Source of the DNA: Algoriphagus locisalis
GTDB lineage: Bacteria > Bacteroidota > Bacteroidia > Cytophagales > Cyclobacteriaceae
NCBI RefSeq assembly: GCF_900116615.1
Contig: NZ_FPBF01000003.1
Location: 558,001-622,000, forward strand
Direction of reading: 5' to 3'
Length of the DNA: 64,000 nt
Below, piece by piece: positions 29,066-37,853 of the stretch (position 1 is the stretch's first letter; each line of letters starts with the position of its first letter). The translations under genes and the position numbers were made by a program. Under the pieces are notes generated by a model. The model ran no database searches. It was not told where the DNA came from and saw nothing but the letters and a program-made list of their open reading frames with translations.

Positions 29066-30532
29066 TTAGTCAACATCCCACCATACTGGTGTATCCAATC
29101 CATCTGCACCTTGACGAGCAACTACAGCTTCGTAGTTGGTTGAGTTAAGGTTCAGTTCAAATAGCGGATAAGCTTGTCTAACTGGGATTTGCTTGCTATC
29201 ATTTAGCGCATCTTCGCCTGGTTGCAAATCAGGGTAGCCTGTTCTTCTCCACTCTGCCCATGATTCATATCCATTTAAGTAGTTCGCAATCCATTTTTGA
29301 GTTACGATTTGCTCAATAGCTTTAGAAGCATCAAACTGCACATAAGTATTGGTGATGTAGTCGGCATAGCCGTCAGCAACACCGTACTGGTCAAGAGAAG
29401 CTTCGATACCTTGGTAGTAAAGCGCTTCAGCATCACCGGCAATCCAGCCTCTTTGTACAGCTTCAGCCATAGAGAACAAAACCTGTGCAGAAGTGAAGAT
29501 GTAGTTAGGAGCATCCTGAGCTCTCAAGTCAGCGTTCAAGAATGAAACATCAGAGTTAGAAATAGCACCTGCTCTAGCTTCACTAAGACCATATGGCATA
29601 CCTACATACATTCCTCCGATATCGGTAGGATCTGCATATTCAGGAAGTCTTGGATCCATAGAAGCGTTCAGCACACCGCCATTTGCAGTGGTTTGCATTC
29701 TGTCCACCAACGTATTAGCAACAGCATAATCACGACGAGTAAGGAAACGTGCAAACCAAGCGTTCTGGAAAGCTGCTTCTGGTAAGTTAGCGTAGAAAAT
29801 GTTCTCGCTATTGTCTAGAGCGATCACACCATCATTGATAGCAGAAGCAAATTCTGCAGCAGCTGTGGTAGGATCCACCTCAGACATTCTCAATGCCATT
29901 TTCATTCTGATCGTATTTGCAAACTTTCTCCACATATCCATATCTCCGTCGAACAGGATATCACCTTGTACAGGAGCAGTAGAAGAAATATTACCTTGAG
30001 CTGTCTTCAACGTAGCCAACACACCAGCATATACTTCAGACTGCGGGTCAAAAGAAGGCTGACGAACTCCCTCGTCAATATTCAAAGCCTCAGAATAAGG
30101 TATATCACCCCATCTGTCAGTAATAAAACTAAAATAGTAAGACTGAAGAATTTGAGCCACTGCAATTTGGTTCGCATTAGAGCCATATAGAGAAGCTTCG
30201 ACTTGAGTCTCTTCATTAGTATTCATAATGATTATCTGCTCCAAATCCATCAATACGCCGCTGTAATAACCACCATAGTTGAAAATGATGGTCTGGTAGT
30301 TATCAGCACTAGTATATTGAGAGTTAGCCAGATACTGCGAATAGTGTGACCCGGTAGGATCATCTATAGTACCCTTCAGTCCGTTGATGGAATTAGTCAA
30401 AAGCGAAGAAGGGATTGCTTGCGTAGTCTGATTAGGGTTTACGTTAGTATCCCCAAAATCTCCTAGTTCACAGGATGTCACCCCAACGGCAATCATCCCA
30501 ACAAGTATATATTTTGAAATTGATTTTTTCAT
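29066..30532 (-). CDS. SusD/RagB-family outer-membrane lipoprotein (SusD-like 2 subfamily)
   Basis: This 488-residue surface lipoprotein has a signal peptide with lipobox GVTSC (Cys at residue 21). The N-terminus GDTNVNPNQTTQAIPSSLLTN and the tetratricopeptide-like helices (IAVAQILQSYYFSFITDRWGDIPYSEAL) are typical of the second SusD subfamily. The C-terminal region contains ESWAEWRRTGYPDLQP, a conserved block. It captures a ligand, usually an oligosaccharide or peptide, and passes it to the SusC channel encoded 11 bases upstream. No hydrolase gene is linked, so this is not an obvious polysaccharide-utilisation locus. A terminator follows. Confidence 0.92.
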   Translation of the reverse strand: MKKSISKYILVGMIAVGVTSCELGDFGDTNVNPNQTTQAIPSSLLTNSINGLKGTIDDPTGSHYSQYLANSQYTSADNYQTIIFNYGGYYSGVLMDLEQIIIMNTNEETQVEASLYGSNANQIAVAQILQSYYFSFITDRWGDIPYSEALNIDEGVRQPSFDPQSEVYAGVLATLKTAQGNISSTAPVQGDILFDGDMDMWRKFANTIRMKMALRMSEVDPTTAAAEFASAINDGVIALDNSENIFYANLPEAAFQNAWFARFLTRRDYAVANTLVDRMQTTANGGVLNASMDPRLPEYADPTDIGGMYVGMPYGLSEARAGAISNSDVSFLNADLRAQDAPNYIFTSAQVLFSMAEAVQRGWIAGDAEALYYQGIEASLDQYGVADGYADYITNTYVQFDASKAIEQIVTQKWIANYLNGYESWAEWRRTGYPDLQPGEDALNDSKQIPVRQAYPLFELNLNSTNYEAVVARQGADGLDTPVWWDVD

Positions 30533-30543
30533 GTTTCTTTATT

Positions 30544-33500
30544 TTAGAATCCTAGACGAATGTCAAAACCGATAGAACGAGTAGCCGGCAATTGACCTGA
30601 ATCTACCCAAGCACCATTGTTTCTGGAGTTTCTAGTATCACCACTCACTTGAGAAGGATCCAAACCAGGTACATTAGTCTTGATCAACCAAGGGTTGTTT
30701 GCAACTACTGCAAAGGATGCAGTTCTCACAAAATTTGTGCGCTGAAGAAGAGACTGTGGAAGGCTATAGCCCAATCTGATCTCACGAAGCTTCACATAGC
30801 TCGCATCATAAATCCAAGCCTCATGAAGTCCAAATTGTGACTTGAAGTATTCGGAAGCTTCTAGGTAAACATTGTTTTCAGTACCGTCAGCAAAAACACC
30901 GTCAAATCTCAATCCACCACCTTCAGAAACAGGGTCACGCATTGGAGTACCTCTGTCGTTATCACCCACAGTCATCTCACCTAAACCAGAGTAAGCATTG
31001 AACATATTAGTGATTGATTGGATTTTACCACCAATTTGCCAGTCAATAGTGAAGCTCAATTCAAAACCTTTATAACTCACTCTATTGAAAATACCACCTG
31101 TGTAATCAGGAAGTAAAGTACCCAATACTTGGTTTTGCTCAGTCATAGGATAGCCATCTTCATCTATTAGGATGTTTCCAGCTTCATCTCTTTGGAATTT
31201 CTCACCAATGATAGTTCCCCAGTCTTCACCTACTTTAGCTCTCGCTGAAATAGATCCCCATCCACCGCTTACACGGTCTCCAAGAAATCCATTTGCAAGT
31301 TGGATCGCATCAATACCTGGATAGATTTCTTCGATTACGTTTCTGCTTCTCGCAATGTTTAAGTTAACATCCCAGTTGAAGTTAGAAGTTTGAATTGGAG
31401 TACCTCCGATTGTAGCATCCCATCCACGTGTAAATGTCTTACCCGCATTGATCGTGTAAGAAGAAATACCAGTAGTGCTAGGCACCTCAGTACTTAGGAT
31501 CTCATTCGTATTATCATAGTAGTAGTAAGAGAAGTCTGTTCTAATTCTACCCTGCAAGAACGCTAATTCGATACCACCTTCAAGTGCACCAGTAGTAGAT
31601 GCGCGAAGATTAGGATCAATCAAAGAGTTAGGATAAGTCATGGTTGGGTTTCCATTGTAAGGAGTTCCCAAAGAGAATGCTGGATCCAACTGATATGGAT
31701 TAAGCTCTCCACCTACTTCAGCGTAACCAGCGCGTAATTTACCAAAAGATAATACGTTAGTATTTGGCAACAATTCAGAGAAAATGAATGATGCAGAAAC
31801 TGCAGGGTAAGTAAAGGCATTACTTGTCTCAGGTAGCACAGAATCATAATCACGACGAATAGATCCATCCACAAATACAATTTCTTTCCAACCAAAGCTA
31901 GCTTGGGCAAAGATTGAATTCACCTGACGCTGACTGAAGTAGTTAGAAGCATTAGGTCTATTAATGGATGCGCTGATATTGTACAAGTTAGGAACTGAAA
32001 GTCCACCAGCAGTAGAAATACTATTTGAAGTGTACTCCTCCATTCTGATATTTCCACCAATCAAAGCTGATACGGAGAAATTCTCAGTCACTTTATTGTA
32101 TTGAGCCAAAAACTCATAGTTGTCTTCCTTTTCTTGGTATTTACTTTGTCCGTAAGAATCAAGATTCAATGTTCCTGACGCTGTACGTCCGTCCGAGAAA
32201 TAAGAAGTGAAGTAACGGCTTAGGTTAGCAGATACAGAAAGTCCGTCGATCAACTCATAAGTCAATCCGAATTTGCCGCTGTACGTATCTTTGGTGTTCT
32301 CAGCGATGTTACCGTACTGCTCAGTGTAAGGGCTATTCCAGTACAATGGTCTAGGATTTCTTGCTGAGTTGATGTTCCAGCTAGTGTATCTACCATCAGG
32401 CATTTGATAATACTTCTTCAACAAGTCCATATCCAATTGTCTTTGGAACCACTGGTTGAAGTTTTGTCCTATACTACCACCTTGATAACCTTCAGTCATG
32501 TTACCAAATACATTAGTTCTGTTGTAGTTAGCAAGTGTAGTCAAAGTCAAGTTTTTGGCAAGATCTACTGTTGCGTTTAAGTTCAAGAACGTTTTCTCTT
32601 GCTTGGTATTAGGAAGTACACCTGTACGGTTTACGTTAGAAAGTGTAGCAGTGATGTTATAACCTTCACCTGCTTTACTTACTGACAAACTGTTATTAAG
32701 AGCTACACCGGTGTTAAAGAAGTTCTTCACGTTGTCAGGATTAGGAGACCATGGTCTAGTCTGACCATACGTATCTGTTCCTGGAGTGAATGCATCCCAC
32801 TGTGCTACCTGGCGACCGTCCATTCTTGGTCCCCAGCTCTCATCAGCGTAGAACTCAGGAATCAAAGCTCCATTAAGTCCTGACAAAGCTGGATCATCAG
32901 TAGCTGGATTGAAGGTGAAAGTCTGGAACTCCTGAGAGTAACCTCCACCATATTCATTCTGATACTTAGGCATTACAGAGACATTCTCAAACGTAGTCGT
33001 GTTATTGAAGTCAATGTTCATTCTACCAGCCTTAGCTTTTTTCATGGTGATCAAAATCACACCATCACGAGCTCTAGAACCGTAAAGAGCTGATGCATTC
33101 GCACCTTTCAATACGTTGATAGACTGTACGTTGTCCATGTTGATAGTAGCAGGATCTGCGGTAGGAATACCATCCACTACATATAGTGGAGAGCTTGACC
33201 CAAATCCTCTTACACCACGGATACGGACAGCAGCCTCACCAAATTTGGCACCAGAACCAGAAATTACCTGTACACCGGATACCTTACCCGCTAGTGCTTC
33301 ATTCAGGTTAGTTTCTCTAGCTACACGTAGATTGTCAGAAGTCACTTCCTGAGTGGCATAACCCAAGGTCTTCTTCTCTCGCTCTACGTTTAGGGCTGTT
33401 ACTACCACTTCGTTCAGTTGAGTGACATCATCTGCCAACTGTGCGTCAATGGTTGATTGATTTCCAATCGCAATCTCTGTTGAGGTCATGCCTACAAAAG

Positions 33501-33717
33501 AGAATACCAATACTCCTCCTGTACTTGGTACAGTGAGTTGATACTTACCGTCAATGTCGGTAATCGTTCCGTTTTGAGTTCCTTTCACGAGGACACTTAC
33601 TCCGGGTAAAGTGGTTCCATCCGTCGAAGACGTCACCGTACCTTCAATGGTACGGGTCTGGGCCCAGGCTATCCCTGTAAGGACCATCAAGAAAGAAAAT
33701 AGTAAAATTTTCTTCAT
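30544..33717 (-). CDS. SusC/RagA-family TonB-linked outer-membrane protein
   Basis: This 1057-residue outer-membrane importer starts with a signal peptide (1-19, ending AWAQ). A carboxypeptidase-regulatory-like domain follows (RTIEGTVTSSTDGTTLPGVSV, about 22-100). The SusC signature is next: LNEVVVTALNVEREKKTLGYA, then a plug with VRIRGVRGFGSSSPLYVVDG. A large barrel ends in FDIRLGF with the terminal aromatic needed for insertion. It works with the SusD lipoprotein as a lidded channel powered by TonB-ExbBD. A textbook Bacteroidota promoter and a near-perfect palindrome lie upstream. The ligand is unknown. Confidence 0.95.
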   Translation of the reverse strand: MKKILLFSFLMVLTGIAWAQTRTIEGTVTSSTDGTTLPGVSVLVKGTQNGTITDIDGKYQLTVPSTGGVLVFSFVGMTSTEIAIGNQSTIDAQLADDVTQLNEVVVTALNVEREKKTLGYATQEVTSDNLRVARETNLNEALAGKVSGVQVISGSGAKFGEAAVRIRGVRGFGSSSPLYVVDGIPTADPATINMDNVQSINVLKGANASALYGSRARDGVILITMKKAKAGRMNIDFNNTTTFENVSVMPKYQNEYGGGYSQEFQTFTFNPATDDPALSGLNGALIPEFYADESWGPRMDGRQVAQWDAFTPGTDTYGQTRPWSPNPDNVKNFFNTGVALNNSLSVSKAGEGYNITATLSNVNRTGVLPNTKQEKTFLNLNATVDLAKNLTLTTLANYNRTNVFGNMTEGYQGGSIGQNFNQWFQRQLDMDLLKKYYQMPDGRYTSWNINSARNPRPLYWNSPYTEQYGNIAENTKDTYSGKFGLTYELIDGLSVSANLSRYFTSYFSDGRTASGTLNLDSYGQSKYQEKEDNYEFLAQYNKVTENFSVSALIGGNIRMEEYTSNSISTAGGLSVPNLYNISASINRPNASNYFSQRQVNSIFAQASFGWKEIVFVDGSIRRDYDSVLPETSNAFTYPAVSASFIFSELLPNTNVLSFGKLRAGYAEVGGELNPYQLDPAFSLGTPYNGNPTMTYPNSLIDPNLRASTTGALEGGIELAFLQGRIRTDFSYYYYDNTNEILSTEVPSTTGISSYTINAGKTFTRGWDATIGGTPIQTSNFNWDVNLNIARSRNVIEEIYPGIDAIQLANGFLGDRVSGGWGSISARAKVGEDWGTIIGEKFQRDEAGNILIDEDGYPMTEQNQVLGTLLPDYTGGIFNRVSYKGFELSFTIDWQIGGKIQSITNMFNAYSGLGEMTVGDNDRGTPMRDPVSEGGGLRFDGVFADGTENNVYLEASEYFKSQFGLHEAWIYDASYVKLREIRLGYSLPQSLLQRTNFVRTASFAVVANNPWLIKTNVPGLDPSQVSGDTRNSRNNGAWVDSGQLPATRSIGFDIRLGF

Positions 33718-33755
33718 AAAGGTTTTGTTTGATTTGGTTGTGATTAATAATTAGT

Positions 33756-33773
33756 TGAAACGTTAATGTTTCA
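33756..33773. promoter_or_regulatory. Palindromic operator candidate in the susC leader
   Basis: TGAAAC-GTTAAT-GTTTCA is an 18-bp near-perfect palindrome between the promoter -7 box and the susC start. Its placement just downstream of the promoter suits repressor binding. The regulator is not identified. Confidence 0.45.
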
Positions 33774-33786
33774 TAATCGTACGGAA

Positions 33787-33817
33787 CAAATATATGTAAA
33801 TTCGTAAAGCGTACAAA
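33787..33817 (-). promoter_or_regulatory. Bacteroidota-type promoter of the susCD operon
   Basis: On the minus strand TTTG (33817-33814) is followed by exactly 19 bases and TATATTTG (33794-33787). This fits the TTTG-N19-TANNTTTG consensus. It lies about 70 bases before the susC start codon. Confidence 0.8.
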
Positions 33818-34137
33818 TTTCAAGAGACTGTGGAAAGCACCGGTATTTGGAGAAAAGGCTTTTTTTCAATTGCTAATTGAAGACTATTCACCCTAGAACA
33901 ATTTTTTATAGCTATAAAAATGAAATTCTCTTCAATTTTTGAATCTCATTTCTAAAATTTCGAATTTTTCATCTTCACCATTCATTCGCGATTTTCAATA
34001 AAAAAAAATCTTTTTTTTTCCATGCCAAAAAATTAATTCCACTCCATAGATTTAATAATTAGATAACATTCAGTATTTAATATAATTTATTCAACGTATT
34101 TTATTATTTTGAATGTATAAGAATATATACCTCTACT
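33818..34137. other. A+T-rich divergent intergenic region
   Basis: About 320 bases upstream of the susC promoter and the divergent small gene at 34138. It is extremely A+T-rich, with runs of A and T near 34000-34020. No gene was seen. Confidence 0.4.
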
Positions 34138-34554
34138 ATGAAAACAATCCCAAAATCCTGTGCCATACTACTGGAAGATTTTAGTTCTGAACTTCTTGAC
34201 CTGACCGATTATGCTCAGCGAGCTAAAAACGGGAAGCTAACCGAATCCCAATCCCGGGATTTGCTCAAGCATTTTGAACAAACACACGAGTTAGCCTTGA
34301 ATGTAATTACACATTATTTCAAACAAATAGGAAAAGGCCCATTTTCAGGATCCAGGGATTTAACAGTGGAAGCCTTTCACGCAGAATTAATAGATGACGG
34401 AAAAGCCTGGCTGGATATTGTGATCGATAGAATTCAATACAATCCAATCTATGAAATCGATACGCAGGAAAAATTTCTGGAAAATATCCAGAAACGATAC
34501 ATCAGATTGCTGCAGCGATTTGAAGATACGATGGGCAAAAAGCTGAATGAATAG
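34138..34554 (+). CDS. HI0074-family (HEPN-like) nucleotidyltransferase substrate-binding protein, orphan
   Basis: This 138-residue all-alpha protein matches the HI0074 family: LLKHFEQTHELALNVITHYFK, then VEAFHAELIDDGKAWLDIVIDRI. In that family the HEPN-like subunit pairs with a MNT-type minimal nucleotidyltransferase as a toxin-antitoxin or modification system. No such gene is adjacent; the neighbours are susC and dnaA. The HEPN RNase motif R-x4-6-H is altered: R98 and Y105 are kept, but position 103, where RX4HXY has His, is Pro (RIQYNPIY). The protein is therefore probably not a nuclease and may have another role. Family assignment is moderately sure. Confidence 0.65.
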   Translation: MKTIPKSCAILLEDFSSELLDLTDYAQRAKNGKLTESQSRDLLKHFEQTHELALNVITHYFKQIGKGPFSGSRDLTVEAFHAELIDDGKAWLDIVIDRIQYNPIYEIDTQEKFLENIQKRYIRLLQRFEDTMGKKLNE

Positions 34555-34623
34555 AAATCAAGTTTGTAAAAAGTAATTTTTGTAAGAAGTAAGTAGTGAA
34601 AAGTAAAAGGATTCGAAGTCCTT

Positions 34624-36042
34624 TTAATAAGACCTCATCTTAAATTTCTTCTTCAATTCCAACACGGCAGTTCTAAAGGAAGTATCAGTTTCCATGAAGT
34701 CATTTACATTCTGCACCGCGTGAATAACTGTAGAGTGATCTCTTCCACCAAAGTGGTAACCAATCGATTTCAAGGAATGATTGGTAAATTCCTTGCAAAA
34801 ATACATCGCTACCTGACGTGCAGTTACTATTTCCTTTTTACGGGTCTTGGCTTTAAGATCATCAAGTGCAATTCCATAAAACTCAGAAACCGTCTTCTGG
34901 ATAAAATCAACTCCAACTTCTGTTTCTATATCCTTGATGATGTTTTTCATCACAGTCTTGGCTAGCTCAAGACTGATTTCCACGCGATTCAAAGAAGCGT
35001 GTGCGATCAAGGAAATTAATATACCTTCCAATTCACGCACATTGGTATCGACAGTGTAGGCAAGGTATTCCACTACATCGTCCGGAATAATGATTCCTTC
35101 CGATTGCATCTTACGACGAATAATGGCAACTCTGGTTTCAAAATCAGGCATCTGCAAATCTGCAGTCAGCCCCCACTTAAATCTAGAAAGCAGTCGCTCC
35201 TCGAGACCTTTCAAATCCCGAGGGGGACAATCTGAGGTCATGATGATTTGCTTTTTGCTTTGGTGTAGATGATTGAAAATATGGAAGAACATTTCCTGTG
35301 TTCTATCCTTTCCAGCCAAAAACTGGATATCATCAATGATCAACACATCCACTTGCATATAGAAATTGGTAAAGCTTTTCACATTGCCATCCTTGATGGA
35401 ATCCATGAACTGGTTTACAAATTTCTCTGAGGACACATATAGCACAAACTTGTCTTCAGGGCCATTTTTGATCTCATTTCCGATTGCTTGTACCAAATGC
35501 GTTTTTCCCAACCCTACTCCACCATAAACCATCAAGGGGTTAAAAGAAGTAATGCCTGGTTTGGTGGCCACAGCAAAACCTGCAGATCGAGCAAGTCGGT
35601 TACAATCTCCCTCTATATAAGTAGTGAAAGTGTAGGTCGGATTCAGATTACTATTTGTCAACGCCTCAGCATTGAGCGACTTCATCTCAAAGGGTGTCTT
35701 ATCTGGCTCTACCTGAACAGGCGACTTTTTGGCTCCATTATTTCCCTGCGGGAAAGAAACCACATAGGGCTGATTGGAAGAATTCCCTCTATCCACTACT
35801 ACCGCGTATTCGAGTCTTCCACTTTGACCCAGCGTAGTCTTGATCGCAATTTTTAATTCCTGAACGTAATTATCCTCAAGCCATTCGTAAAAGAATTGAC
35901 TTGGAACCTGAATGGTCAGCGAAGTGCCTTCAAGTTTGACAGGATTGATGGGCTTAAACCAAGTTGAAAAGCTCTGCTCATTGACGTGCTGTTCGATAAC
36001 ACGTAAACATTCATTCCAAACGGCGCTAGCTTCTGAACTCAT
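34624..36042 (-). CDS. dnaA: Chromosomal replication initiator protein DnaA
   Basis: This 472-residue AAA+ protein opens oriC. The N-terminal DnaB/DiaA-interacting domain contains FSTWFKPINPVKLEG. A linker is followed by the AAA+ domain with Walker A GGVGLGKTHLVQA and Walker B VDVLIIDDIQFLAGK. The C-terminal DNA-binding helix-turn-helix carries the signature GGRDHSTVIHAV. It stands alone: dnaN, recF and rpmH are not beside it, as is usual in Bacteroidota. I saw no cluster of TTATNCACA boxes nearby, so the origin is probably elsewhere. A weak hairpin (AAAAGGA/TCCTTTT, 34605-34625) overlaps the stop and may terminate the gene. Confidence 0.97.
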   Translation of the reverse strand: MSSEASAVWNECLRVIEQHVNEQSFSTWFKPINPVKLEGTSLTIQVPSQFFYEWLEDNYVQELKIAIKTTLGQSGRLEYAVVVDRGNSSNQPYVVSFPQGNNGAKKSPVQVEPDKTPFEMKSLNAEALTNSNLNPTYTFTTYIEGDCNRLARSAGFAVATKPGITSFNPLMVYGGVGLGKTHLVQAIGNEIKNGPEDKFVLYVSSEKFVNQFMDSIKDGNVKSFTNFYMQVDVLIIDDIQFLAGKDRTQEMFFHIFNHLHQSKKQIIMTSDCPPRDLKGLEERLLSRFKWGLTADLQMPDFETRVAIIRRKMQSEGIIIPDDVVEYLAYTVDTNVRELEGILISLIAHASLNRVEISLELAKTVMKNIIKDIETEVGVDFIQKTVSEFYGIALDDLKAKTRKKEIVTARQVAMYFCKEFTNHSLKSIGYHFGGRDHSTVIHAVQNVNDFMETDTSFRTAVLELKKKFKMRSY

Positions 36043-36446
36043 TAGAGAAGATTTCTGAAAAACAAAGATCTTGCGGTAGGTGCAAGGGTGTCAAATTTGA
36101 GCAAAATTAACTTAAATAAAAAATGGAATTCTTCTTGAAATATTGAGTTTTTGGACATTCACTGGTATTTATTCAAACAAAATTCCAGACCAAAATCTTA
36201 TTTTGATTCCTAGAATCCTATTGGATGGAATGAAGGCGTATTTACACCCAACTATTTAACTATTCTAATTTCCAATAGCTTGAAAGAATGCGTAAACAAA
36301 TCGAAATTTTAGTGCAATTCAATTACTTTCTTGATTTCCCTATCATTTCCCTATTTTTGATGAAGGCTATTTTGACGCCCAAATAAAGAATAAGACAGGG
36401 TATTTATTTACAGAAATATCGCGCTAGAAAAATTTTAAACCCAACT
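36043..36446. other. 404-bp divergent region between dnaA and the mutase operon
   Basis: Non-coding and A+T-rich. It should contain the dnaA promoter and the mutase promoter given separately. I looked for DnaA boxes and found none convincing. Confidence 0.4.
36331..36359 (+). promoter_or_regulatory. Promoter candidate of the methylmalonyl-CoA mutase operon
   Basis: TTG (36331-36333) is followed by 18 bases and TATTTTTG (36352-36359), close to the Bacteroidota -33/-7 consensus. The -7 box ends 87 bases before the first start codon. Confidence 0.55.
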
Positions 36447-37853
36447 ATGACTACAAATAACTTCTATACATTCCCTCCTTCCTCTAAAGCAGATTGGATT
36501 GATCAGGTGAAAACAGACCTGAAAGGAAAGAATTTTGAAACTACACTAACCTCCACCCTTTGGGAAAAAATAAAGATTCAGCCATTCTATACGGCTGAAG
36601 ATTTAGAAGGCCCAAAGCAAGAATTCAAATTTCATCCAAACACTGAAATCCCAGGTTTATCCCCCAGAAAATGGAATAATTTAGTTTCTGTTTTCCCAGA
36701 AAACGAAAAAAAGGCCAATGAAGAAATTCTGCACGCTCTTCAAAATGGCGCTGATGGCCTAGTACTAAATCTGGATGGCACGGAGAATTTGAATCAGATC
36801 ATGAAAGGAGTTCATACGGAATTTATTTCCACCAACCTTCTACCAACAGGTGAGACAGTCTTGCTTATGCGGGCTCTTCAAAACTGGATTGACGATATAT
36901 CCCTTAAATCAACTATGCTGTCGGGCACTATCCTTTGGTCGCCCTGCGACGAGTTGTTCAAAAGTCGTGAAAATTTCGAGTCGGCTATCGATCAGGCGGC
37001 TTTGGCTATTCAAGATTATAAGGAGTTTCGCAGTTTCTATCCCATGACGATCGATCTTTCCCGCTACGCCAATGCTGGCGCGACAGGAATCCAGGAATTG
37101 ACTTATGGTTTGGGCGAAGTGATTGAGCTCATAGATAAACTTTCCAAAAAAGCTATCTCTCCTACTCAGGTATTTGAAAACCTAGCTTTCCATACTGCTG
37201 TTGGAGACTCACATTTTGCGGAGATCGCCAAAGTAAAAGCTTTGCGAAAGCTGATCGCGGAGTTAGCTGGCAATTACGGCGTAAAAATCCAGATGGAAGA
37301 CATTCATATCATCACTTCCACCAGCACTTGGAGCAAATCACTTTTAGATAAAAACACCAACCTAATCCGTCAAACTTACGAGGCAATGGCAGGAATCCTA
37401 GGAGGATCAAATTCACTTTGGGTGAAACCCGCCGAAAGAAAAGATGCTTCTGTGTTGGAAAACAGGGTTGCGAGAAATGTTTCTTCAATCCTCAAAGAAG
37501 AAAGCTACCTGGACAAGGTTATGGATCCGGCAGCTGGATCATTTTATTTGGAAAAGCTTCAGGAGGAAATTGAAAAAGCAGTCATCAAAGGCCTACAAGA
37601 TTTGGAAGAAAAGGGGGGCTGGCTAAAAAGCTTCGAAGACCGTAGCCTGCAAGCAGCTGTCAGAAATTCCAGAGAAAGCGCACAAAAGAAAATTCTATCA
37701 GGTGACACTATTAAAGTAGGGGTTAATAAATACCTCGCCAAAGACAGTTTGGAAAACCACTTAGAATTTGAGCCCATTGTCGAAAAGGACCTCGAACTAC
37801 TCCCCAGCCGAGCAACCTACTTTGTAGAACAAAAAACCCTGAGCAATGCATGA
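36447..37853 (+). CDS. mutA: Methylmalonyl-CoA mutase, small (beta) subunit, short form
   Basis: This 468-residue protein has the mutase TIM-barrel fold ([36 protein letters not shown], and the region [22 protein letters not shown]). It ends soon after the barrel. Classic small subunits of about 620 residues carry a further vestigial B12-binding domain that is missing here. The small subunit is structural and needed for the heterodimer; the large one carries the cofactor. It overlaps the large-subunit gene by four bases (ATGA), so they are translated together. A promoter candidate lies 87 bases upstream. The reaction is methylmalonyl-CoA to succinyl-CoA, in propionate or branched-chain breakdown. 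Confidence 0.88.
   Translation: MTTNNFYTFPPSSKADWIDQVKTDLKGKNFETTLTSTLWEKIKIQPFYTAEDLEGPKQEFKFHPNTEIPGLSPRKWNNLVSVFPENEKKANEEILHALQNGADGLVLNLDGTENLNQIMKGVHTEFISTNLLPTGETVLLMRALQNWIDDISLKSTMLSGTILWSPCDELFKSRENFESAIDQAALAIQDYKEFRSFYPMTIDLSRYANAGATGIQELTYGLGEVIELIDKLSKKAISPTQVFENLAFHTAVGDSHFAEIAKVKALRKLIAELAGNYGVKIQMEDIHIITSTSTWSKSLLDKNTNLIRQTYEAMAGILGGSNSLWVKPAERKDASVLENRVARNVSSILKEESYLDKVMDPAAGSFYLEKLQEEIEKAVIKGLQDLEEKGGWLKSFEDRSLQAAVRNSRESAQKKILSGDTIKVGVNKYLAKDSLENHLEFEPIVEKDLELLPSRATYFVEQKTLSNA

Noticed and set aside
36043..36446. Possible replication origin next to dnaA
   Set aside because: No cluster of DnaA boxes (TTATNCACA) or AT-rich unwinding repeats was found, and in Bacteroidota dnaA often lies away from oriC.
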